A DNA stretch of 64,000 nt, from NCBI RefSeq assembly GCF_003116835.1, contig NZ_BFFO01000001.1, positions 186,001 to 250,000 of the forward strand, read 5' to 3'. The DNA comes from Lactococcus termiticola (lineage in GTDB: Bacteria; Bacillota; Bacilli; Lactobacillales; Streptococcaceae). The translations under genes were made by a program, and so were the position numbers. Positions 25,570-35,602 of this stretch are shown one piece after another (within the stretch, counting starts at the first letter, position 1; each line of letters opens with the position of its first letter). The notes below the pieces were generated by a model. The model saw only the letters and a program-made list of their open reading frames with translations, ran no database searches and was not told the DNA's origin.

Positions 25570-26594
25570 GATTTTACCTCCATATCATCAAAGACCAGAC
25601 TCGGATGGGCGTTGAGCTTAAGGCCTGCAAAATGCTGCTTCTCGAGCTCAACATAGGCCGCCGCTGCAATCATGCCAGCATTGTCCCCACAGAGCCGAAG
25701 CGGTGGCACAATGACCTTGACATCTTGAATCTCTGTCGCCAAACGTTCCCTCAGTCCCTGGTTGGCAGATACGCCACCGCCGACAATCAGCGTCTTGACC
25801 GGATATTTCTCAAGGGCCAGCTTAGTCTTGCCAATCAAGACATCAAGCACTGCCGCTTGGAAGCTCGCCGCAAGATTGGCCTTGTCTGTGGCCACCAGGT
25901 CTTCTCCCTTTTGCTCGGCATTGTGGACCAGATTAATAAAGGCAGATTTCAGGCCTGAAAATGAGAACTCAATCTCTCCAGTCGTCATCATGGCCCGGGG
26001 GAACTTGTAAGTGTCCTCGCCCTGGTGGGCCAGCTCATCAATCGGCTTGCCGCTCGGATAGGTCAAGCCCATCACACGCCCGACCTTGTCATAAGCCTCG
26101 CCAGCCGCATCATCCCGGGTCTCGCCGACCTTACGATAGTCGCCTTCGCTCGCCACATAAACCAGCTCAGTGTGGCCGCCAGAGACCAGAAGGGCCATGG
26201 CAGGGTATTCAATCTCATCGACCAGGCTAGCCGCCATCAGATGGCCGGCCATGTGGTTGACCGGAATCAATGGAATCTTGTGGACCCAGGCAAAGGCCTT
26301 GGCTGCCATGACCCCAATCAGGAGGGCACCAACCAGGCCAGGACCTTCTGTCACGGCCACCGCCGTGATGTCATCGGCCGTGACAGCAGCTTCTTCAAGG
26401 GCCGCTTCAATACAGATGGTAATCTGCTCGACATGGTGGCGACTGGCCACCTCAGGGACCACACCACCAAAACGCTTGTGGCTATTGACCTGGGAGGCGA
26501 TGACGTTACTCAGAAGCTCCTTATCATTTTTAAGGACGGCCACTGAGGTCTCATCGCAGGATGACTCAAAGGCTAAAATATATGTATCTTTCAT
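25566..26594 (-). CDS. tsaD: tRNA N6-threonylcarbamoyladenosine transferase TsaD
   Basis: 342 residues. It transfers the threonylcarbamoyl group to A37 of ANN-decoding tRNAs, working with TsaB and TsaE. SRHHVEQI and VNHMAGHL supply metal-binding histidines, and ASCDET at the start and [12 protein letters not shown] near residue 270 bind nucleotide. It lies 1 bp after rimI and in the same operon as tsaB. TsaE is not in the window. Confidence 0.96.
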   Translation of the reverse strand: MKDTYILAFESSCDETSVAVLKNDKELLSNVIASQVNSHKRFGGVVPEVASRHHVEQITICIEAALEEAAVTADDITAVAVTEGPGLVGALLIGVMAAKAFAWVHKIPLIPVNHMAGHLMAASLVDEIEYPAMALLVSGGHTELVYVASEGDYRKVGETRDDAAGEAYDKVGRVMGLTYPSGKPIDELAHQGEDTYKFPRAMMTTGEIEFSFSGLKSAFINLVHNAEQKGEDLVATDKANLAASFQAAVLDVLIGKTKLALEKYPVKTLIVGGGVSANQGLRERLATEIQDVKVIVPPLRLCGDNAGMIAAAAYVELEKQHFAGLKLNAHPSLVFDDMEVKS

Positions 26595-26595
26595 T

Positions 26596-27045
26596 TTATG
26601 CTTCTTTCTTCATTAAAATTGCATCTTCAATCGGATGACTGTAATAATTTTTCCGTTCATGGAAGGCTTCAAAGCCGAGTTTCTTATAAAGTCCTTGAGC
26701 TTTTAGATTTGACCGTCGGACCTCTAGGAAAAGCCGGCCCTCAAAATAAGAAAGCTGCTGCATCAGGCTGGTCGCAATGCCTTGGCCCTGACTTTCTGGT
26801 CTCACAGCAATATTGGTGATTTCTAGCTCGTCGACCAGCTCGGTCACTGAAAGAAAGGCCTGAAGGCGGTCTGCCTCGTCTTCAGCTAAAAAATAAATGC
26901 TCGACGGATTCTGCAAATTGCCCTCAATGACCTGCCTGGTCCAGGGCGAGTTACCCTCATAGACCTCATCGAGCAGGGCAAAAATCCGCCCGGCCAGCTG
27001 ATCACAGTTTTCCTGGCTGGCCTCTAGCCGCCTAAGCCTGATCAT
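26596..27045 (-). CDS. rimI: GNAT acetyltransferase, RimI type (second of two)
   Basis: 149 residues. The acetyl-CoA motif is [36 protein letters not shown] is the RimI hallmark for acetylating ribosomal protein S18 or other N-termini. The start at 27045 is inferred from family length; it overlaps the upstream GNAT gene by 14 nt. Two RimI-like genes in tandem between tsaB and tsaD suggest duplication and divided duties. Confidence 0.85.
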   Translation of the reverse strand: MIRLRRLEASQENCDQLAGRIFALLDEVYEGNSPWTRQVIEGNLQNPSSIYFLAEDEADRLQAFLSVTELVDELEITNIAVRPESQGQGIATSLMQQLSYFEGRLFLEVRRSNLKAQGLYKKLGFEAFHERKNYYSHPIEDAILMKKEA

Positions 27046-27616
27046 CAAGCGCTTCTTTCTCGTCAGGAGCATCAGACAGGCCCGCCAGTTTCAGGCTCTT
27101 GCCCATCAGGACAGCATCACCACCATCATCATAATATGAAGGCAGGATTTTCTTGGTCTCAAAGCCCTGCTTGCGGTAGAGGCCCTGGGCCAGTGTATTG
27201 TCCCGCCTGGCCTCTAGGGTCAGCTCCTCCTTGCCCAAGTGACTGGCAATCTTGACCAGTTCTTGAATCATGTGGCTGGCAATTCCCTGTCGCTGGACGC
27301 TTGAGCTGACGGCGATATTGGTAATATGGGCCTCGTTGATACGGAGCCCCTGACCAAGCCTCAGACCAATAAAGGCCACGACCTTGCCGTCTTCATTCTC
27401 AGCGACCATAAAGAAAGATTGGTTTGACTGAACAATCTCATGGTCAAAGTGAGAAAAGGTCCAGGGCACCTCGCCTTCGTAGACATCACGCTCGATGGCC
27501 AGCATCTGGACGATGTCTTCTCGATTGGCCAGGCGATAGATCATCCCGTTTTGACTGCTCTCCAGCTCGAGCTCTTCAATGGCTAAATATTTTCTGGGAT
27601 TAAAGCCGTTGGACAT
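27032..27616 (-). CDS. GNAT acetyltransferase, RimI type (first of two)
   Basis: 194 residues. It has VSSSVQRQGIASHMIQELV for acetyl-CoA and LTLEARRDNTLAQGLYRKQGF as in RimI. It carries about 35 extra N-terminal residues (MSNGFNPRKYLAIEELELE) and an acidic tail compared with the downstream paralogue. The ATG at 27616 overlaps the tsaB 3' end by 17 nt; an upstream in-frame start is possible but lies deeper in tsaB. Confidence 0.82.
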   Translation of the reverse strand: MSNGFNPRKYLAIEELELESSQNGMIYRLANREDIVQMLAIERDVYEGEVPWTFSHFDHEIVQSNQSFFMVAENEDGKVVAFIGLRLGQGLRINEAHITNIAVSSSVQRQGIASHMIQELVKIASHLGKEELTLEARRDNTLAQGLYRKQGFETKKILPSYYDDGGDAVLMGKSLKLAGLSDAPDEKEALDDQA

Positions 27617-28325
27617 AGTCCTGAGCTTCGTTAGGATCTTGTTTATCATGAGCCTCGAGCCACTTCTCCTCTGCTTCTACTTTTTTTAGATAATCGGGGG
27701 CAAAGGCGTGGATATTGTCCACGACCTCTGCGGTCTCAGCCAGTCTAGCCAGGGCATAGGCACTCGGCAGGACGGCTTCGCTGTCCGTGATGATTTGGTC
27801 GTCTTCAAAGCCCGCCTCTAAAATATCTGCCTTAAAGCCAGCCGTCTCGCCTGTAAATACGAGCTTCTGGTCTGGATAGGCTTCTTTCAGCTCTGCCAAA
27901 AAGTCACTGAACTTGCAGTGCTGGTCAGGCATGAGGGCATTAGCCCCGTCATATAGGCCAGCATAAGCATTCCCACGCCGGGCATCAATGACAGGAACGA
28001 CCAAGCCATCCGTCTTCAGGCCACCAGCAATGGCAAAAAGACTTGACATTCCCACCAGCTCCTTATCCATCGACCAGGCCAGCGTCTTTGCGACCGTCAC
28101 AGCAAGCCGGAGGCCCGTGTAGGAGCCAGGGCCTTTAGCGACGGCAATCCGGTCAATATCGCTCCCCTCCATATCCATCTGGGCCAGCAAAAAATCAATG
28201 CTGGTCATCAGGGTCGTGCTGTGATTTTTCTTGAGGTTCAGGCGGATTTCCCCCAGAAGTTTTCCATCTTCTGTGACGGCAATCGCCAGGGCCTTACTTG
28301 AGCTATCAAAGGCTAAAATTTTCAT
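27600..28325 (-). CDS. tsaB: tRNA threonylcarbamoyladenosine dimerization protein TsaB
   Basis: 241 residues of the ASKHA fold, partner and stabiliser of TsaD. It starts MKILAFDSSSKALAIAV and has GPGSYTGLRLAVTVAKTLA (about 66-84), both typical. I take the ATG at 28325 rather than a GTG four codons upstream because family members start MKILA. A possible TATAAG -10 lies 13 nt upstream, so the leader would be only a few nucleotides. It is the first gene of tsaB-rimI-rimI-tsaD-DUF4649, divergent from rpoY. Confidence 0.93.
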   Translation of the reverse strand: MKILAFDSSSKALAIAVTEDGKLLGEIRLNLKKNHSTTLMTSIDFLLAQMDMEGSDIDRIAVAKGPGSYTGLRLAVTVAKTLAWSMDKELVGMSSLFAIAGGLKTDGLVVPVIDARRGNAYAGLYDGANALMPDQHCKFSDFLAELKEAYPDQKLVFTGETAGFKADILEAGFEDDQIITDSEAVLPSAYALARLAETAEVVDNIHAFAPDYLKKVEAEEKWLEAHDKQDPNEAQDYVQRL

Positions 28326-28474
28326 TTTTTTATCCACGCTTATACTTGTCTAAATTTTACTTCTAGCCTTTATTTTATCACATTTCGAGAAATTCCTCAG
28401 CCTTTCAATTCTTCCTTAATTGTGATAAAATGAAGAAAATATATCGTGAGATAACAAGACAAAAGAAAGGATAT

Positions 28475-28490
28475 GCAGGATTTCCTGCAT
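28475..28490 (+). other. palindrome in the rpoY-rnjA leader
   Basis: ATGCAGGATTTCCTGCAT can fold into a 7-8 bp hairpin just upstream of the GGAAA that precedes the rpoY start codon. It could tune translation or serve as an RNase site; no direct evidence. Confidence 0.4.
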
Positions 28491-28498
28491 GGAAACTT

Positions 28499-28729
28499 AT
28501 GATTTTCAAAGTATTTTATCAAGAAGACAAGAGTCGCAGCCCACGCCGGGAGACTACTAAATCTCTCTACCTCGACCTCGACGTCAAGACCGAAGAAGAC
28601 GGCGTCATCAAGGGACGTGCCATCCTCGCTGAAAAAACAGACTATCTAGTGGAATTCATCGAAGCCCTCTCAGACGAAGCTTTTGACTACGAAAAAGAAA
28701 ACAGTGAAGCAAAAATCACTGAACTTTAA
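28499..28729 (+). CDS. rpoY: RNA polymerase epsilon subunit RpoY
   Basis: 76 residues starting MIFKVFYQEDKSRSPRRETT, the highly conserved beginning of the epsilon (DUF1447) family, and including KSLYLDLD. It binds core RNA polymerase and may protect it from phage proteins. The start at 28499 follows the family; the frame is open upstream to 28430 but that part is leader. It is paired with rnjA downstream, the usual Firmicutes arrangement, with a small hairpin between. Confidence 0.9.
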   Translation: MIFKVFYQEDKSRSPRRETTKSLYLDLDVKTEEDGVIKGRAILAEKTDYLVEFIEALSDEAFDYEKENSEAKITEL

Positions 28730-28737
28730 TGTGAAAT

Positions 28738-28761
28738 AAGAAAAGGCAGGAAGCCTTTTTC
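28738..28761 (+). terminator. intergenic attenuating terminator between rpoY and rnjA
   Basis: AAAAGGC-AGGAA-GCCTTTTTCG is a short stem with five T. It is probably leaky, so rnjA is partly read through. Confidence 0.6.
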
Positions 28762-28788
28762 GTCATTTAATAAAATTGAAAGGACAAT

Positions 28789-30468
28789 ATGTCAAATCTT
28801 AAAATAGCCTCTGAAGAAGTCGCAGTCTATGCTGTCGGCGGACTCGGAGAAATCGGTAAAAACTGTTATGCCGTCGAATATCAGGATGAAATCATCGTCG
28901 TCGACGCTGGTGTCATGTTCCCTGAAGACGAGCTCCTCGGTGTGGACTACGTCATCCCTGACTACAGCTACCTGGTTGAAAACGTTGACCGTATCAAGGG
29001 TCTCTTTATCACTCACGGTCACGAAGACCACATCGGTGGGATTCCCTTCCTGCTTAAGCAGGCCAATATCCCAATCTATGCTGGGCCATTCTCTTTGGCC
29101 CTCATTCGTGGAAAGCTCGAAGAACACGGCCTCTTGCGGGAAGCCAAGCTCTTTGAAATCCATGCGGACTCAACCGTCAACTTCAAGCACTTGAAGCTCT
29201 CCTTCTTTCAGACCACCCACTCGATTCCAGATCCTATCGCTGTTGTCATTGATACACCCCAGGGTAAAATCGTTGAGACCGGTGACTTCAAGTTCGACTT
29301 TACACCGATTGGTACGCCTGCCGACCTCCACCGGATGGCGCAACTCGGCTCTGAAGGGGTCTTGCTCTTGATGAGTGACTCGACCAATGCTGAAATCCCT
29401 ATCTTCTCAAACTCTGAGAAGGTGGTCGGTGAGTCGATTCTTAAAATCATCGAAAAAATCGAAGGTCGGGTCATCTTTGCCTCATTTGCCTCAAACGTCT
29501 ATCGTCTCCAACAGGCCGTTGACGCAGCGGTTAAGACTGGCCGCAAGGTCGCTGTCTTTGGCCGATCTATGGAAAAAGCCATTGTTAACGGGATTGAACT
29601 GGGCTATATCAAGGCGCCAGAAGGTACCTTTATCGAGCCCAACGACCTGACCCAATTTGCTGCCCACGAAGTCCTCATCATGTGTACGGGTAGCCAGGGC
29701 GAACCTATGGCTGCCCTCTCACGTATCGCAAATGGCATGCACCGTCACATTACTTTGCAAATGGGCGACACCGTCGTCTTCTCTTCAAATGCTATCCCTG
29801 GTAACACTTACGGTGTCAATCAGTTGATTAACAAAATCGAAGAAGCTGGCGCTGAAGTCATCTACGGTAAGATGAACAACATCCACACTTCTGGGCACGG
29901 TGGCCAGCAAGAGCAAAAACTCATGCTCCGCCTGATCAAGCCAAAGTACTTCATGCCTTGTCACGGTGAGTACCGGATGCTCAAGATTCATGCAGGTCTC
30001 GCCCAAGACACTGGTGTGCCTAAGGAAAACTGCTTCATCATGGGAAATGGTGATGTCCTTGCATTGACTGCGGATTCAGCACGACTTGCTGACCACTTCT
30101 CAGCTGAAGACACCTATGTCGATGGCTCTGGTATTGGTGATGTCGGAAATGCCGTCCTCCACGACCGCCACGAACTTTCTGAAGATGGTATCGTTCTTGC
30201 CGTTACTACTGTTGACTTCAAGAACAAGACCGTCCTTGCAGGACCAGACCTCCTCAGCCGTGGATTCATCTATATGCGTGAATCCGGCGATCTCATCCGT
30301 GGTGGTCAGCGAGTCCTCTTTAACGCCATCCGCCACGCCATGCTAGAAGACAAGGCTAACGAAGCCAGCGTCGCCCGTGCCATGCGGGAGGCTTTGAGTC
30401 CTTACCTTTATAAGGAAACAGAACGCCGGCCTTTGATTGTGCCGATGGTGATGACACCGGATAAGTAA
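28789..30468 (+). CDS. rnjA: ribonuclease J1
   Basis: 559 residues; a 5'-to-3' exonuclease and endonuclease central to mRNA decay and rRNA processing. The metallo-beta-lactamase zinc motif is [10 protein letters not shown] (His76, His78, Asp80, His81), with GDFKFDFTP and later [15 protein letters not shown] from the beta-CASP domain. The C-terminal domain ends at TPDK. The ATG follows AAAGGACAAT. Being directly downstream of rpoY favours J1 rather than J2. Confidence 0.95.
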   Translation: MSNLKIASEEVAVYAVGGLGEIGKNCYAVEYQDEIIVVDAGVMFPEDELLGVDYVIPDYSYLVENVDRIKGLFITHGHEDHIGGIPFLLKQANIPIYAGPFSLALIRGKLEEHGLLREAKLFEIHADSTVNFKHLKLSFFQTTHSIPDPIAVVIDTPQGKIVETGDFKFDFTPIGTPADLHRMAQLGSEGVLLLMSDSTNAEIPIFSNSEKVVGESILKIIEKIEGRVIFASFASNVYRLQQAVDAAVKTGRKVAVFGRSMEKAIVNGIELGYIKAPEGTFIEPNDLTQFAAHEVLIMCTGSQGEPMAALSRIANGMHRHITLQMGDTVVFSSNAIPGNTYGVNQLINKIEEAGAEVIYGKMNNIHTSGHGGQQEQKLMLRLIKPKYFMPCHGEYRMLKIHAGLAQDTGVPKENCFIMGNGDVLALTADSARLADHFSAEDTYVDGSGIGDVGNAVLHDRHELSEDGIVLAVTTVDFKNKTVLAGPDLLSRGFIYMRESGDLIRGGQRVLFNAIRHAMLEDKANEASVARAMREALSPYLYKETERRPLIVPMVMTPDK

Positions 30469-30476
30469 AGCAATAT

Positions 30477-30506
30477 GAAAAGAGAAGTCTAGAGACTTCT
30501 CTTTTT
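30477..30506. terminator. bidirectional terminator between rnjA and the OsmC gene
   Basis: AAAAGAGAAGTC-TAGA-GACTTCTCTTTTT is a perfect 12-bp stem. Confidence 0.88.
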
Positions 30507-30507
30507 C

Positions 30508-30948
30508 TTATCTTCCAATCATCGACATCAACTCAACCTCAACATTCCCTGCCAAGGCCCTAGTAATCATACAATTCGACTCTGCCCGTTGAGCCAGCTT
30601 TTCAGCCATTTCTAGCTTGGCGTCAGACGTATCCTCTGCCAGCATCAGGTCCAGATTGTGGACGATTTTCTCAACCCTGACGGTCATCTTGCTTTCATCG
30701 ACGATTAGCTTGGAGTCAACCTTCATCGAAGCGACCTCAATGCCAGAAGCATCCAGCATGGCGGCCAGCGTCAGTGTGAAACAGGTCGATGCTGAAGCCA
30801 GCAAAAGGTCGTCTGGGTTGCTCCCCATCCCAGGACCCGAGAGTTCAGCTGGGATAGAGACCTCACGAGACAGATCGCCAATCATCAGCTCGCCGATGCC
30901 AGCCCGGCCACCAGGGTGGACGATGCTCGATGTGAATTCGTGTTTCAT
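30508..30948 (-). CDS. OsmC/Ohr family peroxiredoxin
   Basis: 146 residues. It has the two family cysteines, in ASTCFTLTLAAML (about residue 55) and ESNCMITRAL (about 122), and the N-terminal GGRAGIGELMIGD strand pair. Such proteins detoxify organic hydroperoxides using a lipoyl- or thiol-based reductant. The OsmC-like subfamily fits better than classical Ohr. The ATG follows AAGGAGG. Confidence 0.87.
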   Translation of the reverse strand: MKHEFTSSIVHPGGRAGIGELMIGDLSREVSIPAELSGPGMGSNPDDLLLASASTCFTLTLAAMLDASGIEVASMKVDSKLIVDESKMTVRVEKIVHNLDLMLAEDTSDAKLEMAEKLAQRAESNCMITRALAGNVEVELMSMIGR

Positions 30949-30984
30949 AAAACCTCCTTTGGGCAGCCTTCCTAAAACTGCCTG

Positions 30985-31022
30985 ATTTTTTTATTTTATA
31001 AAAAAACAGACGAATGCCTGTT
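30985..31022 (-). terminator. terminator of azoR
   Basis: Minus-strand AACAG-GCATTCGT-CTGTTTTTTT; a short stem with a seven-T tail. Confidence 0.6.
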
Positions 31023-31034
31023 CTCTTATCAAGA

Positions 31035-31640
31035 TTAAAATGCTTTTGCTGCTGCTTCTGCTTTTGCAACAAAGTCAGCAACGATTTCTTCTGTTTTTTC
31101 TGGAGTGTAGGCATGACCTTCAGCAGTGAGAGTCTTGTAGTCAGAACCGATGAAGCCAAAGATTGTTGACATGTAAACAGTCGCAGGATCTTTTTCTTCG
31201 TAGATACCACCTTTAGCTTGGAGGTGAAGGACTGGTTTTCCACCTGTAAGTCCTACAGGACCATTTTCAGTGTATTTGAATGTTTTACCAGCAACATTGA
31301 TTGTATCAACCCATGCACGCAATTCTGTAGGAATCATCAAGTTATAAAGTGGGCTTGCGATTACAACTTTATCAGCAGCGAGGAATTGTTCTGTCAATTC
31401 ACCGAACCGTGCCAATTTTGCTTTTTGTGAATCTGTCAATTCAGCCCCTTCTCCTGCAAACATTGCTCCAAGAAGTTCTGCGTTCAATGTTGGGATTGAA
31501 CCATCGAATACATCAAGTGTTTCGATTTCGTCATTTGGATGAGCGGCTTTATAGCTTGCTACGAAAGCGTCAAGACCTTTCAATGAAACTGAAGTTTCTG
31601 AAGTGAGTGGATGGCCTTTTACAACGAGTAATTTAGTCAT
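31035..31640 (-). CDS. azoR: FMN-dependent NADH:azoreductase/quinone oxidoreductase
   Basis: 201 residues of the flavodoxin-like AzoR family. [19 protein letters not shown] and [19 protein letters not shown] are family hallmarks around the FMN site. It reduces azo dyes and quinones with NADH. The start at 31640 has AAAGGAAATATT upstream. Codon choice (more A/T-ending codons) is noticeably more lactococcal than in most neighbours, which may mean high expression or recent arrival. Confidence 0.9.
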   Translation of the reverse strand: MTKLLVVKGHPLTSETSVSLKGLDAFVASYKAAHPNDEIETLDVFDGSIPTLNAELLGAMFAGEGAELTDSQKAKLARFGELTEQFLAADKVVIASPLYNLMIPTELRAWVDTINVAGKTFKYTENGPVGLTGGKPVLHLQAKGGIYEEKDPATVYMSTIFGFIGSDYKTLTAEGHAYTPEKTEEIVADFVAKAEAAAKAF

Positions 31641-31750
31641 AATATTTCCTTTTATTCGATAAATTTGCTCAGTGCTTTTACATTCTAACAGAAAAACTTT
31701 GGCAGGTCTAAGGATTAGTTTGTGAAGTTTGTGAAGCACTCCTGCTGATT

Positions 31751-31891
31751 CGTTTCACTCCAGAAAAGCCCCGTTCTTACTATGGGCCGCAAGCAGACCG
31801 CTTTGCGGTCTCATTGCTAACTTTTGAGCCCTTTGGTCTCAAAAGTTACCTTTTTCATAGTAAGAGCGGGACTTTTCTTGCGTTCCACTTA
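31751..31891 (-). repeat. family-1 three-way-junction repeat, copy 8
   Basis: The outer stem AGAAAAGCCCCGTTCTTACTATG pairs with CATAGTAAGAGCGGGACTTTTCT. Arm I, AACTTTTGAGACC / GGGCTCAAAAGTT, is perfect. Arm II is GCAATGAGACCGCAAAGCGGTCTGCTTGC. The ends read CGTTTCACTCC and GCGTTCCACT, a swapped arrangement compared with other copies. Confidence 0.88.
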
Positions 31892-31941
31892 GACTAATAT
31901 CCTTATTATTCAAGCACTTAATGCAAGAAACTTTCTTTAGC

Positions 31942-32090
31942 TACGAGTGAAATGAAAGAAATCCCACAGAAAGCCGTGAACTAAGACAAGTGGCGAGACC
32001 TTATGGGCTCGACACTTAGCAATGAAAGCCAAAGGCTTTGCTTGCGTGTCTCACAGCATCTTTGTGGGATTTCTGTAATGAAACGGAACT
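31942..32090 (+). repeat. family-1 three-way-junction repeat, copy 9
   Basis: It starts CTACGAGTGAAATGAAAG. The outer stem AAATCCCACA pairs with TGTGGGATTT. Arm I is AAGTGGCGAGACC..GGGCTCGACACTT (one mismatch). Arm II is GCAATGAAAGCCAAAGGCTTTGCTTGC. It lies 50 bp from copy 8 in opposite orientation, again a divergent pair. Confidence 0.88.
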
Positions 32091-32107
32091 CAAAAGCAGG
32101 TTTTTCA

Positions 32108-33529
32108 TCAAACCGTCTTCTTTGCCTTCCGATTCCCCAGCATTCTCATAAGGCTGAGAATCCAAGTGATGATAACCAAGACCAAGCTGACAAAGAGGGA
32201 GATATGCATGCCGTCTAGGAAGAGCTTGGGCTGGCTGGCGATATAGGTCGTGATGTGACGGCCGGCGAGGCTAGACATGGCAAAGAAGAGGGAGATTGTC
32301 GCTAGGCTCGTCCCCAAGACAAAGGCGATGTTACGGGCCAATGAATTGACAGAACCTGCGATGCCGAGGTATTTCTTGTCGACAGTTGACATGACCAGGG
32401 CATTGTTAGGACTTTGGAAGAAGCCAACAGAGAGGCCGTGGAGGGCGAGGGCTGCGATGACAAAGCCATAGGGCGTATTTCCACTAATGGAAAGATAACC
32501 CAGCTGGGCAATGATAATGCCTGAAATCCCAATGAAGGTAATCAATTCCTTATCATACTTATCAGAGAGGACACCTGAGATAGGGCTTGAGATTAGCATA
32601 GCGACGGGATAGGCCGTCATCATGAGACCTGCAACACCGGCAGACAAGCCGTGGTAATCCTGCAGGAAGAAAGGCATGAGGATATTCACAAACATGGCGG
32701 CTGTAAAATTCAGCATGGCTGTCAGGACAGAGAGCGAGAAGAGCTTGCTCTTAAAGATGCCTAGGTCAATCAGGGGCACAGACTTGCGATTTTCTGTCCG
32801 GATAAATAAGACAAAGAGAATCACCGCCAGGATAATCGCGCCAATGACGAAGGGATTGCTCCAGCCTGCGATTTGACCGTAATTGATGCCCAAAAATAGG
32901 AAGACAATCGTCAAGGCCATCAGGGCTGAACCTATAAAATCGACCTCCTGGACAGAGCCCTTGGCCTTTTCTTTTGGCAGGGCATGAGAACCCAGGAAAT
33001 AAGCGATAATACCGACCGGGACGTTGATCCAGAAGATGTAATTCCAGCTGGTAATCTGAAGAATTAGACCACCAATGGCAGGGCCTGCAATCGAGCCAAC
33101 AGAGACAAACATGGAGTTAATCGCCATGGCACGGGCACGGGTCTCAGGCGGAAAGATTTGAGCGACCAGGCCAAATGAGGTGGCCATAAACATCGAGCCA
33201 CCGACAGCCTGCACAATCCGGGCAAAAAGGAGGAAGGGCAGGCCCCAACCAAGATTGATTCCGGCCAAAAAGCTACCAATCGTAAAGATAATGGCACCGG
33301 TCCGGAAGACATTGGCCTTGCCCAAAAGGTCGCCCAGCCGGCCAAAAATCAGAATGACGGCTGAAATCACAATCAAATAAATCGTGACCACCCAGGTAAC
33401 CTGGGCCAGGCTCACCTGAAGCTCACGAGACATGGTCGGCAGGGCGACGTTGACAATCGAGCCGTCCAGCGTCGACATAAATATAAAAATCCCGATGGAA
33501 ATCAGGGCTAAAATCCTATTTTTTTGCAT
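32108..33529 (-). CDS. MFS multidrug exporter, 14-helix (DHA2/EmrB-QacA) type
   Basis: 473 residues with about 14 helices. It has LDGSIVNVALPTM in helix 1 (motif D1), GRLGDLLGKANVF in the 2-3 loop (motif A) and SIAGPAIGGLI in helix 5 (motif C), all drug:H+ antiporter signatures. The gene lies 6 bp after the MarR regulator and is presumably repressed by it. Ribosome site GAAGAGGAG is 12 nt before the ATG. Confidence 0.9.
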   Translation of the reverse strand: MQKNRILALISIGIFIFMSTLDGSIVNVALPTMSRELQVSLAQVTWVVTIYLIVISAVILIFGRLGDLLGKANVFRTGAIIFTIGSFLAGINLGWGLPFLLFARIVQAVGGSMFMATSFGLVAQIFPPETRARAMAINSMFVSVGSIAGPAIGGLILQITSWNYIFWINVPVGIIAYFLGSHALPKEKAKGSVQEVDFIGSALMALTIVFLFLGINYGQIAGWSNPFVIGAIILAVILFVLFIRTENRKSVPLIDLGIFKSKLFSLSVLTAMLNFTAAMFVNILMPFFLQDYHGLSAGVAGLMMTAYPVAMLISSPISGVLSDKYDKELITFIGISGIIIAQLGYLSISGNTPYGFVIAALALHGLSVGFFQSPNNALVMSTVDKKYLGIAGSVNSLARNIAFVLGTSLATISLFFAMSSLAGRHITTYIASQPKLFLDGMHISLFVSLVLVIITWILSLMRMLGNRKAKKTV

Positions 33530-33535
33530 CTTAAA

Positions 33536-34024
33536 TTAAAACTCCTCTTCTTTCAATACAGTGTTTTGAACCCTCTTGACATCCTCTAAAAAGCGGAGGA
33601 CCAAAGCTTTTTCTTTTTCAGTATAATGGTCAAACAGCTCACGCTTTTGGTAGGCGTCTGCCACTTCGTGCATGGCATCGTGGACAGCCGCCAGCTTCCA
33701 GCCTTGATCGGTCAGGCGGTAATAGATTTTCTTCTTGTCCTCTGCCAGCTGGTAGCTGGCAATCATCTCAGATTCAAGAAGGGCCTGGGCCGCCCGGCTT
33801 ACGCCACCTCGAGTGGCATCCAGGACTTCAGAGAGCTCTCGGCCTGTCATATCCCCAGTCGTCAGGCTCGAGAGGATATGATAACCCAAGATAGAGAGAC
33901 CTTTGGCGACTGGCCTCATCTCAGGAGCAAGGTGCTTGAGGATCCATTCCTGCTCATTGTTTTTCCCTGAAAATTGAAACTGTCTGAGCATGCTGGCCAG
34001 GCCACGATTTTCTTCAGTGATCAT
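33536..34024 (-). CDS. MarR family regulator of the adjacent exporter
   Basis: 162 residues with a winged helix: MTGRELSEVLDATRGGVSRAAQALLE then SYQLAEDKKKIYYRLTDQG. Dimer helices lie at both ends. The start at 34024 follows GGAGGAGCAAG. Two palindromes flank its promoter (34045-34091), so it should repress itself and the downstream MFS gene and release on drug binding. Confidence 0.9.
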   Translation of the reverse strand: MITEENRGLASMLRQFQFSGKNNEQEWILKHLAPEMRPVAKGLSILGYHILSSLTTGDMTGRELSEVLDATRGGVSRAAQALLESEMIASYQLAEDKKKIYYRLTDQGWKLAAVHDAMHEVADAYQKRELFDHYTEKEKALVLRFLEDVKRVQNTVLKEEEF

Positions 34025-34044
34025 CTTGCTCCTCCTTTGACTTT

Positions 34045-34091
34045 TGTTGACAGTCAACATTATACGATTATTTTTGTTGTCTGTCAACAAA
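34045..34091 (-). promoter_or_regulatory. consensus promoter with two palindromic MarR operators
   Basis: -35 TTGACA (34082-34087), 17-bp spacer, -10 TATAAT (34059-34064), both fully consensus. Operator 1, TGTTGACAGTCAACA (34045-34059), is a perfect palindrome at the start site. Operator 2, TTTGTTGTCTGTCAACAAA (34073-34091), covers the -35. Confidence 0.9.
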
Positions 34092-34173
34092 GGGGAATTG
34101 AAAAAGAGCTTTCGCTCTCTCGGGATAACTAAACTTCTCAGTGGAGTTGGCAAACCAGAAGGGAAAAAGCTGG

Positions 34174-34323
34174 TACGAGTGAAGTGAAGGAAATTCTAAA
34201 AAAAACACTGTGAATAAAGGCAAACGGCGAGACCGTTAAGGCTCGCCGTTTAGCAATGAGACAGCAAAGCTGGCTGCTTGCGGCCTCACAGTGATTTTTT
34301 CAGAATTTCCGGAACGAAACGGG
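34174..34323 (+). repeat. family-1 three-way-junction repeat, copy 10 (best-preserved)
   Basis: It starts TACGAGTGAAGTGAAGG and ends CCGGAACGAAACGGGCC. The outer stem AAATTCT..AAAAACACTGTGA pairs with TCACAGTGATTTTTTCAGAATTT. Arm I, AACGGCGAGACC / GGCTCGCCGTT, is fully paired. Arm II is GCAATGAGACAGCAAAGCTGGCTGCTTGC. I use this copy as the family reference: outer stem, GGCAA, arm I, TTA, arm II, GGCC, outer stem. Confidence 0.9.
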
Positions 34324-34362
34324 CCTTGAGCCCTGGCATTGTCTAAAGAATATCTACCCCGA

Positions 34363-35589
34363 TCAAAGCAAATCCCCAAACTCCGCATCCTGTTGCTCTT
34401 CTTCCTTATCCCAGTTTTCGCCTATGATTTTAGAAATCATGATACCTTGCACGGCCCGCTCTACCATGCCTTCAACGTCTAGGCGCTCTTCGTAGGCGAT
34501 GGCGTTTTCCAGCTTTGGATTGGTCTTTGGTGCCTTGGGAGCAAAGACGGTACAGCAGTCTTCAAAGGGCAAGATAGAAAGATTAAAAGTATCGATTTTT
34601 TCAGCGATGTCGATGATTTCAATCTTGTCCATCGTCACGACGGGCCGGATGACTGGCGTGTTGGTCACTTCATTGATGACGCTCATAGAGCCCAGGGTCT
34701 GGCTGGCTACCTGGCCCAGGCTTTCGCCGTTGATGATGACCTTGCCCTTTCTTTCTTCACGAATCTTATCGACCACCCGCATCATAAAACGGCGGGTCAG
34801 GGTCATCAGGTAGGCTTCTGGAGCCTTGGCCTTGATTTCTTCTTGGATTTCCGTAAATGGAACCTCGATGAAAGTAATCGCACCGCCAAAGGCTGTGAGC
34901 TTGGCCGTCAGGTCTTTGGCCTTCTTCAGGGCACCTGGCGAAGTATAAGGGGGGCTAGCAAAGTGGACGGCCTCAATCTCGACCCCACGCTTCAGGGCAA
35001 GATAGCCAGCAACCGGCGAATCAATCCCACCTGAGAGCATGAGATGGCCACGGCCGGCGGTCCCGACAGGAAGGCCAGCTGCAGCCTTGATGGTCTCAAA
35101 GCTGAGATAAGCCGCTTCAGGCCGGACCTCGACTCTGAGCATAATGTCAGGCTTTTTCATCTGGACCTTGGCATAGCCAAAATGATCAAAGACCGTATTG
35201 CCCAGCTCCAGATTGAGCTCGGTCGAATCCAGCTCAAAGCTATGGTCACTTCGCTTGGCCGCAATCTTGAAGGTCATGCCTTCCTTATATACCTCGCTCA
35301 TAAGCTTGACAACGGCTTCTTTCAAGGCCGGCACCGACTTTTCGACCTTCAGCGAAGGTGAAAAGGTCTGGATGCCAAAGACCTTGATGAGCCGGTCGGC
35401 CACGGTCTGATAGTCTGTTCCATTTAAGAAAATATGGGTCCGGTCACGTTCGGCCTTGATGCCGAGCTGGTCTAGGTCAGCCAAGACTTCACGAATATTC
35501 TTTTCCAGTCGCTTGATAAAGAAGCTCCGGTTTTTTCCTTTGGTTGACAGCTCGCCGTAGCGGACCATCACTTCATCGTATGCTAGCAT
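34363..35589 (-). CDS. thiI: tRNA 4-thiouridine synthase ThiI
   Basis: 408 residues. The N-terminal ferredoxin-like and THUMP domains (to about 165) bind tRNA; the PP-loop [11 protein letters not shown] (about 184) adenylates U8. The rhodanese domain of enterobacterial ThiI is absent, as usual in Firmicutes. Near residue 345 EDCCTVFAP has conserved cysteines. Start ATG at 35589 after AAAGGAAATAAC. The usual cysteine desulfurase gene is not adjacent; the next gene upstream (35603) is a membrane exporter. Confidence 0.95.
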   Translation of the reverse strand: MLAYDEVMVRYGELSTKGKNRSFFIKRLEKNIREVLADLDQLGIKAERDRTHIFLNGTDYQTVADRLIKVFGIQTFSPSLKVEKSVPALKEAVVKLMSEVYKEGMTFKIAAKRSDHSFELDSTELNLELGNTVFDHFGYAKVQMKKPDIMLRVEVRPEAAYLSFETIKAAAGLPVGTAGRGHLMLSGGIDSPVAGYLALKRGVEIEAVHFASPPYTSPGALKKAKDLTAKLTAFGGAITFIEVPFTEIQEEIKAKAPEAYLMTLTRRFMMRVVDKIREERKGKVIINGESLGQVASQTLGSMSVINEVTNTPVIRPVVTMDKIEIIDIAEKIDTFNLSILPFEDCCTVFAPKAPKTNPKLENAIAYEERLDVEGMVERAVQGIMISKIIGENWDKEEEQQDAEFGDLL

Positions 35590-35602
35590 GTTATTTCCTT
35601 TA

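Noticed and set aside
28325-28337. tsaB as a seventh leaderless gene
   Set aside because: The possible TATAAG box is 13 nt from the ATG, so a short leader remains; the geometry differs from the six listed.
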